From positions 879,149 to 943,148 of the forward strand of contig NZ_SIHO01000001.1 of NCBI RefSeq assembly GCF_004681125.1: a stretch of 64,000 nt of DNA. Reading direction: 5' to 3'. The notes beneath the pieces were generated by a model. That model was not told the DNA's origin. It did not search any database and saw only the letters and a program-made list of their open reading frames with translations. A program made the position numbers and the translations under genes. Each line of letters begins with the position of its first letter. Position 1 is the stretch's first letter. Shown piece by piece: positions 17,490 to 26,708 of the stretch. The DNA comes from Glacieibacterium arshaanense (GTDB taxonomy: Bacteria; Pseudomonadota; Alphaproteobacteria; Sphingomonadales; Sphingomonadaceae).

Positions 17490-18806
17490 CTACGCGTCGT
17501 CGCCAACCGCCCAGGCCCCGACATCGGGCTGCGCGCCGATCAATGCGAGGCCGTTGGCGATCGAGGTGAGTTCGTCGCCGGCGGCGATGCGGTCGGCGCC
17601 GAAGCGGCCGTCGAACAGCTGCCGGACGGCGGGGATCAACGAGGAACCACCGGTCAGGAAAACGCGGTCGATGGCGGCAGCAGTGGTGCCGGCGGAATCG
17701 AGCGCGCGGGTGATGGTGGCATCGATTTCGGCGAGGTCGGGGGCGATCCAGGCTTCAAAGTCGGTGCGGCTGACCGGTTCATCGATGGCCAGCCCGCCGC
17801 CGCTGAAGCTGAAGCGCGCGGCAGTGTCGGTCGACAGCGTGCGCTTGAGGCGGGCGACGGCATCATAGAGCGGGAAGCCGAGTTCGTTTTCGATGACCGA
17901 AATGAAGCGGCTGATCGCGGCGCGGTCGGTGGCGGCATGCTCGAGCTGCGCGAGTTCGGCCATGGTGCGGCGGTTGCGCATCAGCGCGAGCCGCGACCAG
18001 TTGCCGAAGTCGCTGAAATAATTGGCGGGAATGTCGAGCATCTTGCCGAACGACCGGTAAGTCCCGCCCTTGCCGAGCAACGGCAGCACGAGGTGATCGA
18101 CGATGCGATAGTCGAAGCGGTCGCCGGCAATGCCGATACCCGCCTGGCCCAGCGGTGTGCAGCGCCGCGCCGTGCCGGGCTCACCGACACGCACCACCGA
18201 AAAGTCGCTGGTGCCGCCGCCGAAATCGGCGACGAGCACGGTCGCGGCGCCGTCGAGCCGCGCGGCATAGGTGAAGGCAGCGCCGAGCGGTTCGTGGACA
18301 TAGTGGATCTCGCTGCCGAACCCGCCGAACATCAGGTCATAGCGCTGGCGTGCCAGCCGCGGATTGGGGCTGGCACCGGCATAGACCACGGGGCGGCCGA
18401 CGATGACGCGGTCGGGGCGCGTTCCCAGCGCATCACCGGCGTGACGTCGCAGCCGGTCAAGGAAGATGCGCCCCAGCTCCTCGAAGCGGAAGCGGCGTTC
18501 GAAGATCGACGCGTGCTCGAAATTGGTGCTGGCGGCGACCGACTTGAACGACTGGATGAAGCGGCTATCCTGCGGGAAGGCGAGGTATTCGGCAATCGCC
18601 CAAGGCCCGGCCTCGACCGACTGGCCACCGGAAACCGCCTCATCCTGCCAGAAGCACAGCGCCGAGCGGAAGACGTCAACGCTGGAGCCGCCGGGCGCGG
18701 CGAAGTTGATCAGATGCGGTTCGCCGCCGCCCACGCCAAGCGCGACAACGCTGTTGGTCGTGCCGAAGTCGAGCCCAAGCACGCGCGGTCCGGTCTGGGC
18801 AGGCAT
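17490..18806 (-). CDS. Hsp70 family protein (YegD-like)
   Basis: This protein of 438 residues contains only the actin-like ATPase half of Hsp70. It has the phosphate-1 motif LGLDFGTTNSVVAL at the N terminus, VLVADFGGGTSDFSVV in the middle (about residue 190) and VFLTGGSSLIPAVRQLF near the end (about residue 385). No substrate-binding domain follows, as in E. coli YegD. The ATG at 18806 begins the conserved region; the frame to 18872 is not conserved in character. Its exact client is unknown. Confidence 0.85.
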   Translation of the reverse strand: MPAQTGPRVLGLDFGTTNSVVALGVGGGEPHLINFAAPGGSSVDVFRSALCFWQDEAVSGGQSVEAGPWAIAEYLAFPQDSRFIQSFKSVAASTNFEHASIFERRFRFEELGRIFLDRLRRHAGDALGTRPDRVIVGRPVVYAGASPNPRLARQRYDLMFGGFGSEIHYVHEPLGAAFTYAARLDGAATVLVADFGGGTSDFSVVRVGEPGTARRCTPLGQAGIGIAGDRFDYRIVDHLVLPLLGKGGTYRSFGKMLDIPANYFSDFGNWSRLALMRNRRTMAELAQLEHAATDRAAISRFISVIENELGFPLYDAVARLKRTLSTDTAARFSFSGGGLAIDEPVSRTDFEAWIAPDLAEIDATITRALDSAGTTAAAIDRVFLTGGSSLIPAVRQLFDGRFGADRIAAGDELTSIANGLALIGAQPDVGAWAVGDDA

Positions 18807-18963
18807 CAAGGTTCCAATCGGTGCAACGCGGCCCGCGCCTTTGTCACAAATGCCCCGGCAATGCCAACCCAAGAATGGCGGCAGTATTGCGCTCTAGTTA
18901 TCGAAAGTGACGGAAATGTCGCCTTGATTGGTCGCCACTAAATTCTAAGAAAAGCGCGTCAAG

Positions 18964-20787
18964 CTACTCTACTGTAACGCTTTTTGCGAGGTTGCGGGGC
19001 TGATCGACGTCGGTCCCCTTGGCGACGGCGACGTGGTAGGCGAGCAGCTGGATCGGTACAGCATAGACCAAAGGCGCGATCAGCGGCGCGACCTTGGGCA
19101 TTTCGATGGTGGCGATGCAGTTGTCGCCCGCCTGCGCGATGCCCTCCGCATCCGAGATCAGCACGACCTGCGCGCCGCGCGCCTGGGCTTCCTGCATGTT
19201 CGACACGGTCTTGTCGAACAGCGGGCCGGCAGGCGCCAGCACGATCAGCGGGACGTTCTCGTCGATCAGCGCGATCGGGCCGTGCTTCATTTCACCTGAC
19301 GCATAACCTTCGGCGTGGATGTAGCTGATTTCCTTGAGTTTCAGCGCGCCTTCGAGTGCCATCGGATATTCGGGCCCACGGCCGAGATAGAGCACGTCGC
19401 GTGCTGTCGAGATGGTCTTGGCGACCGCGGCAATCGCCTCGTCGCAGGCCAGCGCGGCGTTCATCGCGGCGGGCGCTTCGGTGAGCTGGTGGACGATGTA
19501 GCGCTCGGCTTCGGGCGTCAGCTTGCCGCGGGCCCGCGCCAGATTCGCCGCGAGTGCCGCCATGACCGCGAGTTGGCAGGTGAACGCCTTGGTCGAGGCG
19601 ACGCCGATTTCGGGGCCGGCGTGGGTCGGCATCAGCAAATCGACTTCGCGCGCCATCGAACTGGTCGGCACGTTGATGATTCCGGCGGTGGTGACGCCGT
19701 TCGCCTTCATGTGGCGCAGCGCGGCCAGCGTGTCGGCGGTTTCGCCCGACTGCGAGATGACGACGCCGAGGATGCGGCCGTCGAGGACGGGTTCGCGGTA
19801 GCGGAATTCGGAGGCGAAATCGACTTCAACGGGCAGTCGCGCCAGGCTTTCGATCCAGTATTTGCCGACCATGCCGACATACGATGCGGTGCCGCAGGCG
19901 ACGATGACGACGCGTTCGACGGTGGACAGGTCGAAGTCCATCTGCGGCAGTGCGACCTGCTCCTCGACGGGGCGGAGGTAGGATTGCAGCGTCTGCGCGA
20001 CGACGACCGGCTGCTCGTGGATCTCCTTGAGCATGAAATGGCGGTAGTTGCCCTTGTCGATCATCGCGCCCGACACGCCCGAAATGGTGATCGGGCGCTT
20101 GACCGGCTTGTTGTCGCGGTCGAAGATTTCGACGCTGCCGCGGCTGACCGCGGCCCAGTCGCCTTCTTCGAGATAGGCGATGCGCTGCGTCAGCGACGCC
20201 AGCGCCAGCGCGTCCGAGCCGAGGTAGTTTTCGCCGTCGCCGTAGCCGATGGTCAGCGGCGCACCGAGACGCGCGCCGATCAGCAGGTCGGGTTCGTTGC
20301 GGAACATGATGGCGAGCGCGAACGCGCCGTGCAGGCGCGGCAGCACGTTGGCGACCGCCGCGCGCGGGGCGACGCCGCGTTCGATCTCGCGCGCCAGCAG
20401 GTGCGCGACGACTTCGGTGTCGGTCTGGCTGAGGAACTTGCGGCCGTCGGCGATGAGCTCGTCGCGCAGCGGCTTGAAGTTCTCGATAATGCCGTTGTGG
20501 ACGATGGTGACATCACCCGCGGTGTGCGGATGCGCATTGTCCTCGGTCGGCGCGCCGTGCGTCGCCCAGCGCGTGTGCGCGATGCCGGTGTGGCCGGGCA
20601 GGGGGTCTGCCGCCAATCGCGCGACGAGGTTGTTGAGCTTGCCCTCGGCACGGCGGCGATCGATGATGCCGTCATGGATGGTGGCGATACCCGCCGAATC
20701 ATAGCCGCGGTATTCGAGCCGGCGCAGCCCTTCGATCAGGCGGTCGCTGACATCGCTGGAACCGAGGATGCCGATAATGCCGCACAT
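18964..20787 (-). CDS. glmS: Glutamine-fructose-6-phosphate aminotransferase
   Basis: This enzyme of 607 residues makes glucosamine-6-phosphate, the first step to UDP-GlcNAc for peptidoglycan and lipid A. The N-terminal glutaminase domain starts with the catalytic Cys (MCGIIGILG), and HTRWATHG and NAHPH motifs follow. Two SIS sugar-isomerase domains fill the C-terminal half, and the protein ends KSVTVE as usual. It lies 3 bp after glmU. No glmS ribozyme is expected outside Firmicutes and none is seen. Confidence 0.97.
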   Translation of the reverse strand: MCGIIGILGSSDVSDRLIEGLRRLEYRGYDSAGIATIHDGIIDRRRAEGKLNNLVARLAADPLPGHTGIAHTRWATHGAPTEDNAHPHTAGDVTIVHNGIIENFKPLRDELIADGRKFLSQTDTEVVAHLLAREIERGVAPRAAVANVLPRLHGAFALAIMFRNEPDLLIGARLGAPLTIGYGDGENYLGSDALALASLTQRIAYLEEGDWAAVSRGSVEIFDRDNKPVKRPITISGVSGAMIDKGNYRHFMLKEIHEQPVVVAQTLQSYLRPVEEQVALPQMDFDLSTVERVVIVACGTASYVGMVGKYWIESLARLPVEVDFASEFRYREPVLDGRILGVVISQSGETADTLAALRHMKANGVTTAGIINVPTSSMAREVDLLMPTHAGPEIGVASTKAFTCQLAVMAALAANLARARGKLTPEAERYIVHQLTEAPAAMNAALACDEAIAAVAKTISTARDVLYLGRGPEYPMALEGALKLKEISYIHAEGYASGEMKHGPIALIDENVPLIVLAPAGPLFDKTVSNMQEAQARGAQVVLISDAEGIAQAGDNCIATIEMPKVAPLIAPLVYAVPIQLLAYHVAVAKGTDVDQPRNLAKSVTVE

Positions 20788-20790
20788 GGG

Positions 20791-22152
20791 TCAGGCTTTC
20801 TTGCCGGAGGATTTCTTTGCCGTTTGCGCCGCGCGGAAGCGCGCCGCCCAGCCGGGCTTCGTCGCCTGGTCGCCGCGTGCGGTCGCCAGCGCATCGGCCT
20901 CGACATCGCGGGTGATGACGCTGCCGGCACCGACAATCGCACCAGCGCCGATGGTCACGGGGGCGACCAGTGCGCTGTTCGAGCCGATGAACGCGCCCGC
21001 GCCGATGACGGTGCGGTATTTGAAGTAGCCGTCATAGTTGCAGGTGATCGTGCCCGCGCCGATGTTGGCACCGGCGCCGATATCGGCATCGCCGAGGTAG
21101 GTCAGGTGGCTGGCCTTGGCGCCGTCGCCGAGTTTCGCCTTCTTGATTTCGACGAAGTTGCCAACCTTGGTGTTGGCGCCGAGTTCGGCACCCGGGCGCA
21201 GCCGCACGAACGGCCCGACTTCGGCGTCGGTGCCAATGGTGGCGCCGCTGATATGGCTGAACGCGTGCACTGTCGCGCCGTCGGCGATGCGCACGCCGGG
21301 GCCGAAGAATACATTGGGCTCGATCGTCACGTCGCGGCCGATTTCGGTATCGAACGCGAACCACACCGTTTCGGGCGCGATCAGCGTGACGCCGTTGTCC
21401 ATCATCTGGCGGCGGCGCACCGCCTGCCACGCCGCCTCGACGCCCGCGAGTTCGGCGCGCGAGTTGATGCCGGCGACTTCCTCGGGGGTGGTTTCGATGA
21501 CGATGGCGCGCTTGCCGTCGCTGGTCGCCAGCCCGACGATGTCGGGGAGGTAATATTCCTTGGCAGCATTGTCGTTACCGACTCGCGCCAGCAGCGGCCA
21601 CAAATCGGCAGAGCGCACCGCCATCAGCCCCGAATTGCACAGCGTGATGGCGCGTTCGGCGGGCGACGCATCCTTGAATTCGACCATCTTGGCGATGCGG
21701 CCCGTCGCATCGGCCTCGATGCGGCCATAGGCGGCGGCGTCGTCAGGCCGGAAGCCGAGCACCACCACTGCGGTCGCGTCATCCAACTGCCCGAGCATCG
21801 CCGCCATGGTCGCGGTCGAAACCAGCGGCACATCGCCGTAGAGGATCAGCACGTCGCCGTCGAAGCCCTTGAGCGCGGTTTCGGCCTGCTGGACGGCGTG
21901 CGCGGTGCCGTGCTGCGGGTCCTGCACGGCAATCGTCGTACCGGTGCCCGCGACCGCCGCCTCGACCTGTTCGCGCTGCGCTCCGACCACCACGACCTTC
22001 GCCGCCGGTTCGAGCGCATCGACGCTGGCGAGCAGGTGCAACAGCATCGGCCGACCGGCGAGCGGGTGCAAAACCTTGTGGAGGTCGGATTTCATGCGCG
22101 TGCCGCGCCCGGCGGCAAGGATGATGGCGGCGACGGGCTGGTTGGTCATCAT
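20791..22152 (-). CDS. glmU: Bifunctional GlcNAc-1-P uridyltransferase / GlcN-1-P acetyltransferase
   Basis: This protein of 453 residues has an N-terminal nucleotidyltransferase domain (LAAGRGTRM...K, about residues 12-20) and a C-terminal left-handed beta-helix of hexapeptide repeats from about residue 245 that acetylates glucosamine-1-phosphate. It ends in a Lys-rich tail (KKSSGKKA). Tandem ATGs at 22152 and 22149 follow an AGAGG site; a GTG further out is unlikely. With glmS it covers most of UDP-GlcNAc synthesis. Confidence 0.97.
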   Translation of the reverse strand: MMTNQPVAAIILAAGRGTRMKSDLHKVLHPLAGRPMLLHLLASVDALEPAAKVVVVGAQREQVEAAVAGTGTTIAVQDPQHGTAHAVQQAETALKGFDGDVLILYGDVPLVSTATMAAMLGQLDDATAVVVLGFRPDDAAAYGRIEADATGRIAKMVEFKDASPAERAITLCNSGLMAVRSADLWPLLARVGNDNAAKEYYLPDIVGLATSDGKRAIVIETTPEEVAGINSRAELAGVEAAWQAVRRRQMMDNGVTLIAPETVWFAFDTEIGRDVTIEPNVFFGPGVRIADGATVHAFSHISGATIGTDAEVGPFVRLRPGAELGANTKVGNFVEIKKAKLGDGAKASHLTYLGDADIGAGANIGAGTITCNYDGYFKYRTVIGAGAFIGSNSALVAPVTIGAGAIVGAGSVITRDVEADALATARGDQATKPGWAARFRAAQTAKKSSGKKA

Positions 22153-22208
22153 CGCTGCCTCTGCCACAACCAGCTTGCCTTTTCCAGCGCGCCGAACGAC
22201 CTAAGGCC

Positions 22209-22883
22209 ATGGTTCACGCATATCCCCGCACATTGGTCTTCGACCTTGATGGCACGCTCGTCGATACCAGCGCCGATCTGTGCGCATCGCTCAACCATGT
22301 GCTGCGCCGCTACGCGCGGCCCGAGGTCGATCCCGACACCGTGCGCCACCTCGTCGGCCACGGCGCGCGGGCACTGATCCAGCGCGGGCTGGCGCTCGCC
22401 GGCGAGGATGATCCGGCGCTGGTCGAGGAGGCGGTGCCGTATTTCCTGCGCTATTATGCCGACCATATCGCCGACGGTTCGCAGCCCTATGCCGGGGTCG
22501 AGGCGGCGCTCGATGAGCTGGCCGACGCGGGCGTCGTGACAGCGGTCTGCACCAACAAGCCCGAAGCGCTGGCGCGGCGGCTGATCGGTGCGATGGGCTG
22601 GGACCGGCGCTTCGCGGCGATCCTCGGCGGCGACAGCCTAAGCGTCCGCAAGCCCGATGCCGCGCATGTGCTCGGCACCATCGAGGCAGCCGGTGGCGCC
22701 GCCGACAGCAGCGTTTTCGTCGGCGATTCGTCGGTCGATGTCGCGGCAGCGCGGGCGGCGCGGGTGCCCGTCGTCGTCGTCAGCTTCGGTTTTGCCGATA
22801 TTGCGCCTGCCGACCTCGGCGCCGATGCCGTGATCGATCATTATGACGCGCTGCTGCCACTGCTGCGCCGGCGGCCGTGGTAG
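22209..22883 (+). CDS. gph: HAD phosphatase, phosphoglycolate phosphatase
   Basis: This HAD hydrolase of 224 residues has motif I FDLDGTLVDTS (residues 11-21), motif II in CTNKPEAL and motif III/IV in RKPDAAHVL...VGDSSVDVAAARAA. It matches Gph, which removes phosphate from 2-phosphoglycolate formed in DNA repair. It is divergent from glmU with a 56-bp gap, and its stop overlaps the GTG of the sensor kinase gene by 7 bp. Confidence 0.85.
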   Translation: MVHAYPRTLVFDLDGTLVDTSADLCASLNHVLRRYARPEVDPDTVRHLVGHGARALIQRGLALAGEDDPALVEEAVPYFLRYYADHIADGSQPYAGVEAALDELADAGVVTAVCTNKPEALARRLIGAMGWDRRFAAILGGDSLSVRKPDAAHVLGTIEAAGGAADSSVFVGDSSVDVAAARAARVPVVVVSFGFADIAPADLGADAVIDHYDALLPLLRRRPW

Positions 22884-24025
22884 GGGCAGTCGAACTGATC
22901 GGGCTGCTGCTGGCGGGCGGCGGCATCGGCTATGCCGGCTACCGGGCCGGCATCGGTGCAGCAGCCGAGGCGCCACCCCCGCTGCCGCTGCCACGTCTGC
23001 CGGCACCCGCGGTGTCGCCGTCGATTGTCGATATCGAAGCGCTGGGTGACCCGTCGCTGCTGGTCGATGCCAATCTGCGCATTCTGGCGTCGAACGACGC
23101 GGCGCGTGACATTTTCGGGACGCAACTGACCGGCGCCGACTTGCGGCTGTCGCTGCGGCATCCGGCCATTCTTGACATCATCGCCGAGGCCGCGACCTCT
23201 ACCACGGCGGTCAGCAACGAAATCAACGGCATCGGTGCGGCCGAAGGCGCCTACCGCGTCCGCGCGGTCAGCGCCGGAGCTGGGCGCATCCTCGTCACCT
23301 TCGCCGATGTGACGCAGGCGCGGCTGACCGAGCGCATGCGGGTCGATTTCGTCGCCAACGCCAGCCATGAATTGCGGACGCCGCTGGCCACGCTGATGGG
23401 CTTCATCGAAACGCTGCAGGGCCCGGCGGCCGATGACACGGTGGCGCGCCAGCGCTTCCTCGACATCATGGCGAGCGAGGCCGGGCGCATGGCGCGACTG
23501 ATCGACGACCTGCTGTCGCTGAGCCGCATCGAGCTCGATAAATATGTCCGGCCGCAGACCGCGACACCGCTGGCGCCGCTGGTCGCCGATGTGGCGCGAA
23601 CGCTGGCGATGCGGCTCGAATCGGACGAGCGCCAGCTGCACATCGACTTGCCTGCCGACCTGCCCGACGTCATCGCCGACCGCGACCAGATCCTGCAAGT
23701 GCTGCACAATCTGATCTCGAACGCGCAGAAATACGGCCGCACCGGCACGCCGATTGCCGTCGCCGTGCAGCATGAGCCGGGCGAAACCCCGCGCGTCCGC
23801 ATCAGTGTCACCGACCAGGGCGAGGGCATCCCGCCCGAGTTTCTGCCGCGGCTGACCGAGCGTTTCTACCGCGTCGATACCAGCCGTTCGCGGTCGCTCG
23901 GCGGCACCGGGCTCGGGCTGGCGATTGCCAAGCATATTATCGAACGCCATCGCGGCGTGCTCGAAATCACCAGCGAAGTCGGGCAGGGCACGCGTGTATC
24001 GTTTACGCTGCCCGCGGTCGCATGA
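22877..24025 (+). CDS. phoR: Phosphate-regulon sensor histidine kinase
   Basis: This membrane kinase of 382 residues has one N-terminal hydrophobic segment (about 5-24), a PAS-like region (about 55-145), a HisKA domain with the phosphorylated His in NASHELRTPLATL (about residue 167), and an ATPase domain with N, G1 and G2 boxes (LISNAQKYG, VTDQGEGIP, GGTGLGLAIAKHI). Phosphate starvation makes PhoR phosphorylate PhoB. It begins with GTG inside the end of gph. The pst genes and phoB downstream fix its identity. Confidence 0.9.
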   Translation: MVGAVELIGLLLAGGGIGYAGYRAGIGAAAEAPPPLPLPRLPAPAVSPSIVDIEALGDPSLLVDANLRILASNDAARDIFGTQLTGADLRLSLRHPAILDIIAEAATSTTAVSNEINGIGAAEGAYRVRAVSAGAGRILVTFADVTQARLTERMRVDFVANASHELRTPLATLMGFIETLQGPAADDTVARQRFLDIMASEAGRMARLIDDLLSLSRIELDKYVRPQTATPLAPLVADVARTLAMRLESDERQLHIDLPADLPDVIADRDQILQVLHNLISNAQKYGRTGTPIAVAVQHEPGETPRVRISVTDQGEGIPPEFLPRLTERFYRVDTSRSRSLGGTGLGLAIAKHIIERHRGVLEITSEVGQGTRVSFTLPAVA

Positions 24026-24047
24026 CCTTATTGGCTGCCCCCGCACT

Positions 24048-24065
24048 CTGTCATCAAACTGACAT
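24048..24065 (+). promoter_or_regulatory. Pho box (PhoB binding site) upstream of pstS
   Basis: Two 7-bp direct repeats, CTGTCAT and CTGACAT, are separated by CAAA, giving the 11-bp period of the PhoB consensus with one mismatch. The site lies about 135 bp before the pstS start and after phoR, so PhoB likely induces pstSCAB-phoU-phoB when phosphate is low. Confidence 0.88.
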
Positions 24066-24198
24066 ATAAGTGTAACATAAGCCACACGCGCAGCGGCTAA
24101 CCCGCCGAATGTCGAAAGGGGCAGTTCGTGTCCCTTTGAACAGCGGAAGAGACCGGACAGCGCCGCAGGCGTTCCCGGTCGGGCAAGGGAGACACATT

Positions 24199-25239
24199 GT
24201 GTTGAAGTCAGCAATCACCACCCTCGGTATCGCAGCGGTCGCACTGGGCAGCGCCGGCGTGGCCGAAGCACGCACGCAGATTCGCATCGTCGGTTCGTCG
24301 ACGGTCTATCCGTTCACCACCGCGGTCGCCGAAAGCTTCAAGCGCAGCTACCCGCAGTTCCAGGCGCCGATCGTCGAATCGACGGGTACCGGCGCCGGCG
24401 TCAAGCTGTTCTGTGCCGGCGTCGGCCAGCAGCACCCTGATTTCGTCAACGCCTCGCGCCGCCTGAAGGCCAGCGAAGCCAAGACCTGCGCCGAAAATGG
24501 CGTGACGGGCATTCTCGAATTGCAGATCGGCCTTGACGGTCTGGTCATTGCGCAGGCGCGCGGCGGGCAGTTCGTGAGCCTGAGCGAAGTCGATGTCTAC
24601 AAGGCGCTGGCTGCCAACCCGTTCGGCGGCGGCAAGAACAAGGCGCAGACCTGGAAGGACGTCAATCCCAAGCTGCCGAATATCAAGATCTCGGTCATCG
24701 GGCCGCCGCCGACGTCGGGCACGCGCGATTCGTTCAAGGACCTTTACATGATCAAGGGTTGCGAATCGAACGCGGCGATGCCGGCGCTCAAGAAGGCCGA
24801 CGAAGCCAAGTACAACCTCGCCTGCGGCAAAATCCGTGAAGACGGCGCCTATATCGAAGGCGGCGAAAACGACAATCTCATCGTCCAGAAGATTGCCGCC
24901 AACCCAAACGTGCTCGGCATCTTCGGGTTCTCGTTCCTTGAAGAGAATGGCGACAAGATCAAGGATGTGCCGATCAACGGCATCGCCGCGACCTATGACA
25001 CGATTTCGTCGTTCAAATATCCGGCGTCGCGTCCGCTGTTCATCTACGCCAAGCTCCAGCACATGCGCGCCGTCAAGGGCATGAAGGAGTTCCTGACCGA
25101 ATACACCAAGGAAAGCGTCTGGGGCCCCGGCGGCATGCTGGCCAAGCGTGGCCTGGTCGCCGAACCGACGGCGGTTCGCGCCAAGAACGCGGCGATTGTC
25201 CAGAACATGACGCCGCTCGACATCTCGACGCTCAAGTAG
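24199..25239 (+). CDS. pstS: Phosphate ABC transporter substrate-binding protein
   Basis: This periplasmic protein of 346 residues has a signal peptide (residues 1-24, ending GVAEA), then TQIRIVGSSTVYPFT, the first phosphate-binding loop. The segment GTRDSFKDL carries further ligands. I start at GTG 24199 with GGGAGA upstream; the open frame reaches back to 24109 but that would bury the signal peptide. It is the first gene after the Pho box and is followed by a strong stem-loop before pstC. Confidence 0.92.
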   Translation: MLKSAITTLGIAAVALGSAGVAEARTQIRIVGSSTVYPFTTAVAESFKRSYPQFQAPIVESTGTGAGVKLFCAGVGQQHPDFVNASRRLKASEAKTCAENGVTGILELQIGLDGLVIAQARGGQFVSLSEVDVYKALAANPFGGGKNKAQTWKDVNPKLPNIKISVIGPPPTSGTRDSFKDLYMIKGCESNAAMPALKKADEAKYNLACGKIREDGAYIEGGENDNLIVQKIAANPNVLGIFGFSFLEENGDKIKDVPINGIAATYDTISSFKYPASRPLFIYAKLQHMRAVKGMKEFLTEYTKESVWGPGGMLAKRGLVAEPTAVRAKNAAIVQNMTPLDISTLK

Positions 25240-25246
25240 CATTGGA

Positions 25247-25281
25247 AATTGCGGCAGTGCGTTGCCCGCACTGCCGCAATT
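25247..25281 (+). terminator. Perfect 15-bp stem-loop between pstS and pstC
   Basis: AATTGCGGCAGTGCG (25247-25261) and its exact complement (25267-25281) flank a 5-nt loop, eight bases after the pstS stop. No T-run follows, so it is more likely a partial terminator or an RNA-stabilising structure that gives more PstS than PstC than a full stop. Confidence 0.7.
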
Positions 25282-25301
25282 ATGTCTAAGGTAAGCGTTG
25301 C

Positions 25302-26708
25302 ATGTCACTGACTTTCATCAGTTTACTGCTCATCGGACTGGCGCTGGTTGGCTACTTCATCGCACGCGCCAAGGGCCGTGCGCTGACGGCGCTGCCAGGT
25401 GGTACCGCACGTACCGGCACTGCGGCCGTCCATTCACGTCCAGCCTATCACGGCGCGTTTGTCGCGCTCTGGGTGGCACTGCCGGCGCTGGCTTTGCTCG
25501 CCGGCTGGGCGGTGGTCAGCGAAGGCGTCATCGCCAGCCGCGTTCTCTCGACTGTGCCTGCAGCAACACGCCCCGCAACACAGCTCGACCGCGATGCCTT
25601 CATGTCCGAAGTCCGCGGCGTGGTGAACGGTGAAATCGAAGAAGCGTTCAATCCCGACGCCAATCCGGCCGCCAAAGTCTACGTGGCGACCAAAACGAAT
25701 TACAATCTGCTCGCCGGCGCTGCTGCGGCCGCACTTGCCGCACTCGGCGGCCTGTGGGGCTATTCGCGGCTGCGCCCCGATTTCCGCGCCCGCACGGCGG
25801 TGGAAAAGGTCGTCATGTGGACGCTGATTCTGGCGTCGCTGGTGGCGATTTTGACGACATTCGGCATCGTGCTGTCGCTGCTGTTCGAAAGCATCCGGTT
25901 TTTCCAGAAGGTCTCGATCGTCGAGTTCCTGACCGGCACCACCTGGTCACCGCAGACCGCGATCCGCGCCGACCAGGTCGGCTCGTCGGGGTCGTTCGGC
26001 GCGGTGCCACTGTTCTGGGGTACGATCTTCATCGGCGCCATCATCGCGATGATCGTCGCGATCCCGCTCGGCCTGATGGCGGCAATCTATCTGACGCAAT
26101 ATGCCCATGCCCGCGCCCGCCGCATTTTGAAGCCGCTGCTCGAAATCCTCGCCGGCGTACCGACCGTTGTCTACGGCTTCTTCGCGGCGCTCGTCGTCGC
26201 GCCTGCCGTGCGCGATTTCGCGGTCTCGCTCGGCATGACCAACGCCAGCTCCGAAAGCGCGCTCGCTGCCGGTTTGGTGATGGGCATCATGATTATTCCG
26301 TTCGTGTCGTCGATGGCCGATGACGCGATTACCGCGGTCCCGCAGGCGATGCGCGACGGTAGCCTCGCGATGGGCGCGACAACGTCGGAAACCATCCGCA
26401 AGGTGCTGGTGCCGGCGGCATTGCCCGGCATCGTCGGCGGCGTGCTGCTCGCGGTCAGCCGCGCCATCGGTGAGACGATGATCGTCGTTATGGCGGCTGG
26501 TCTTGCGGCAAACCTCACCGCCAATCCGTTCCAGTCGGTGACCACCGTCACCGCGCAGATCGTCCAGCTGCTCACCGGTGACCAGGAATTCGACTCGGCA
26601 AAGACGCTGTCGGCGTTCGCGCTCGGGCTGGTGCTGTTCGTGATTACGCTGCTGCTCAACATTTACGCGCTCGCCGTCGTGAAGCGCTACCGGGAGGCTT
26701 ATGAATAG
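25302..26708 (+). CDS. pstC: Phosphate ABC transporter permease
   Basis: This inner-membrane permease of 468 residues is longer than the 300-320 of E. coli PstC. The extra 160 residues at the N terminus include two helices and a periplasmic part. The conserved core starts about residue 170; the BPD transport motif with its EAA loop (MGATTSETIRKVLVPAALPGI) is at about 360-380. It forms the channel with PstA and overlaps pstA by 8 bp. Confidence 0.93.
   Translation: MSLTFISLLLIGLALVGYFIARAKGRALTALPGGTARTGTAAVHSRPAYHGAFVALWVALPALALLAGWAVVSEGVIASRVLSTVPAATRPATQLDRDAFMSEVRGVVNGEIEEAFNPDANPAAKVYVATKTNYNLLAGAAAAALAALGGLWGYSRLRPDFRARTAVEKVVMWTLILASLVAILTTFGIVLSLLFESIRFFQKVSIVEFLTGTTWSPQTAIRADQVGSSGSFGAVPLFWGTIFIGAIIAMIVAIPLGLMAAIYLTQYAHARARRILKPLLEILAGVPTVVYGFFAALVVAPAVRDFAVSLGMTNASSESALAAGLVMGIMIIPFVSSMADDAITAVPQAMRDGSLAMGATTSETIRKVLVPAALPGIVGGVLLAVSRAIGETMIVVMAAGLAANLTANPFQSVTTVTAQIVQLLTGDQEFDSAKTLSAFALGLVLFVITLLLNIYALAVVKRYREAYE

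Noticed and set aside
18964-20787. glmS ribozyme
   Set aside because: glmS is 3 bp after glmU with no room for a leader, and the ribozyme is known from Firmicutes.
19315-22377. A 1020-codon plus-strand frame opposite glmS and glmU
   Set aside because: It is the antisense shadow of two strongly recognised enzymes in GC-rich DNA and has low-complexity composition.
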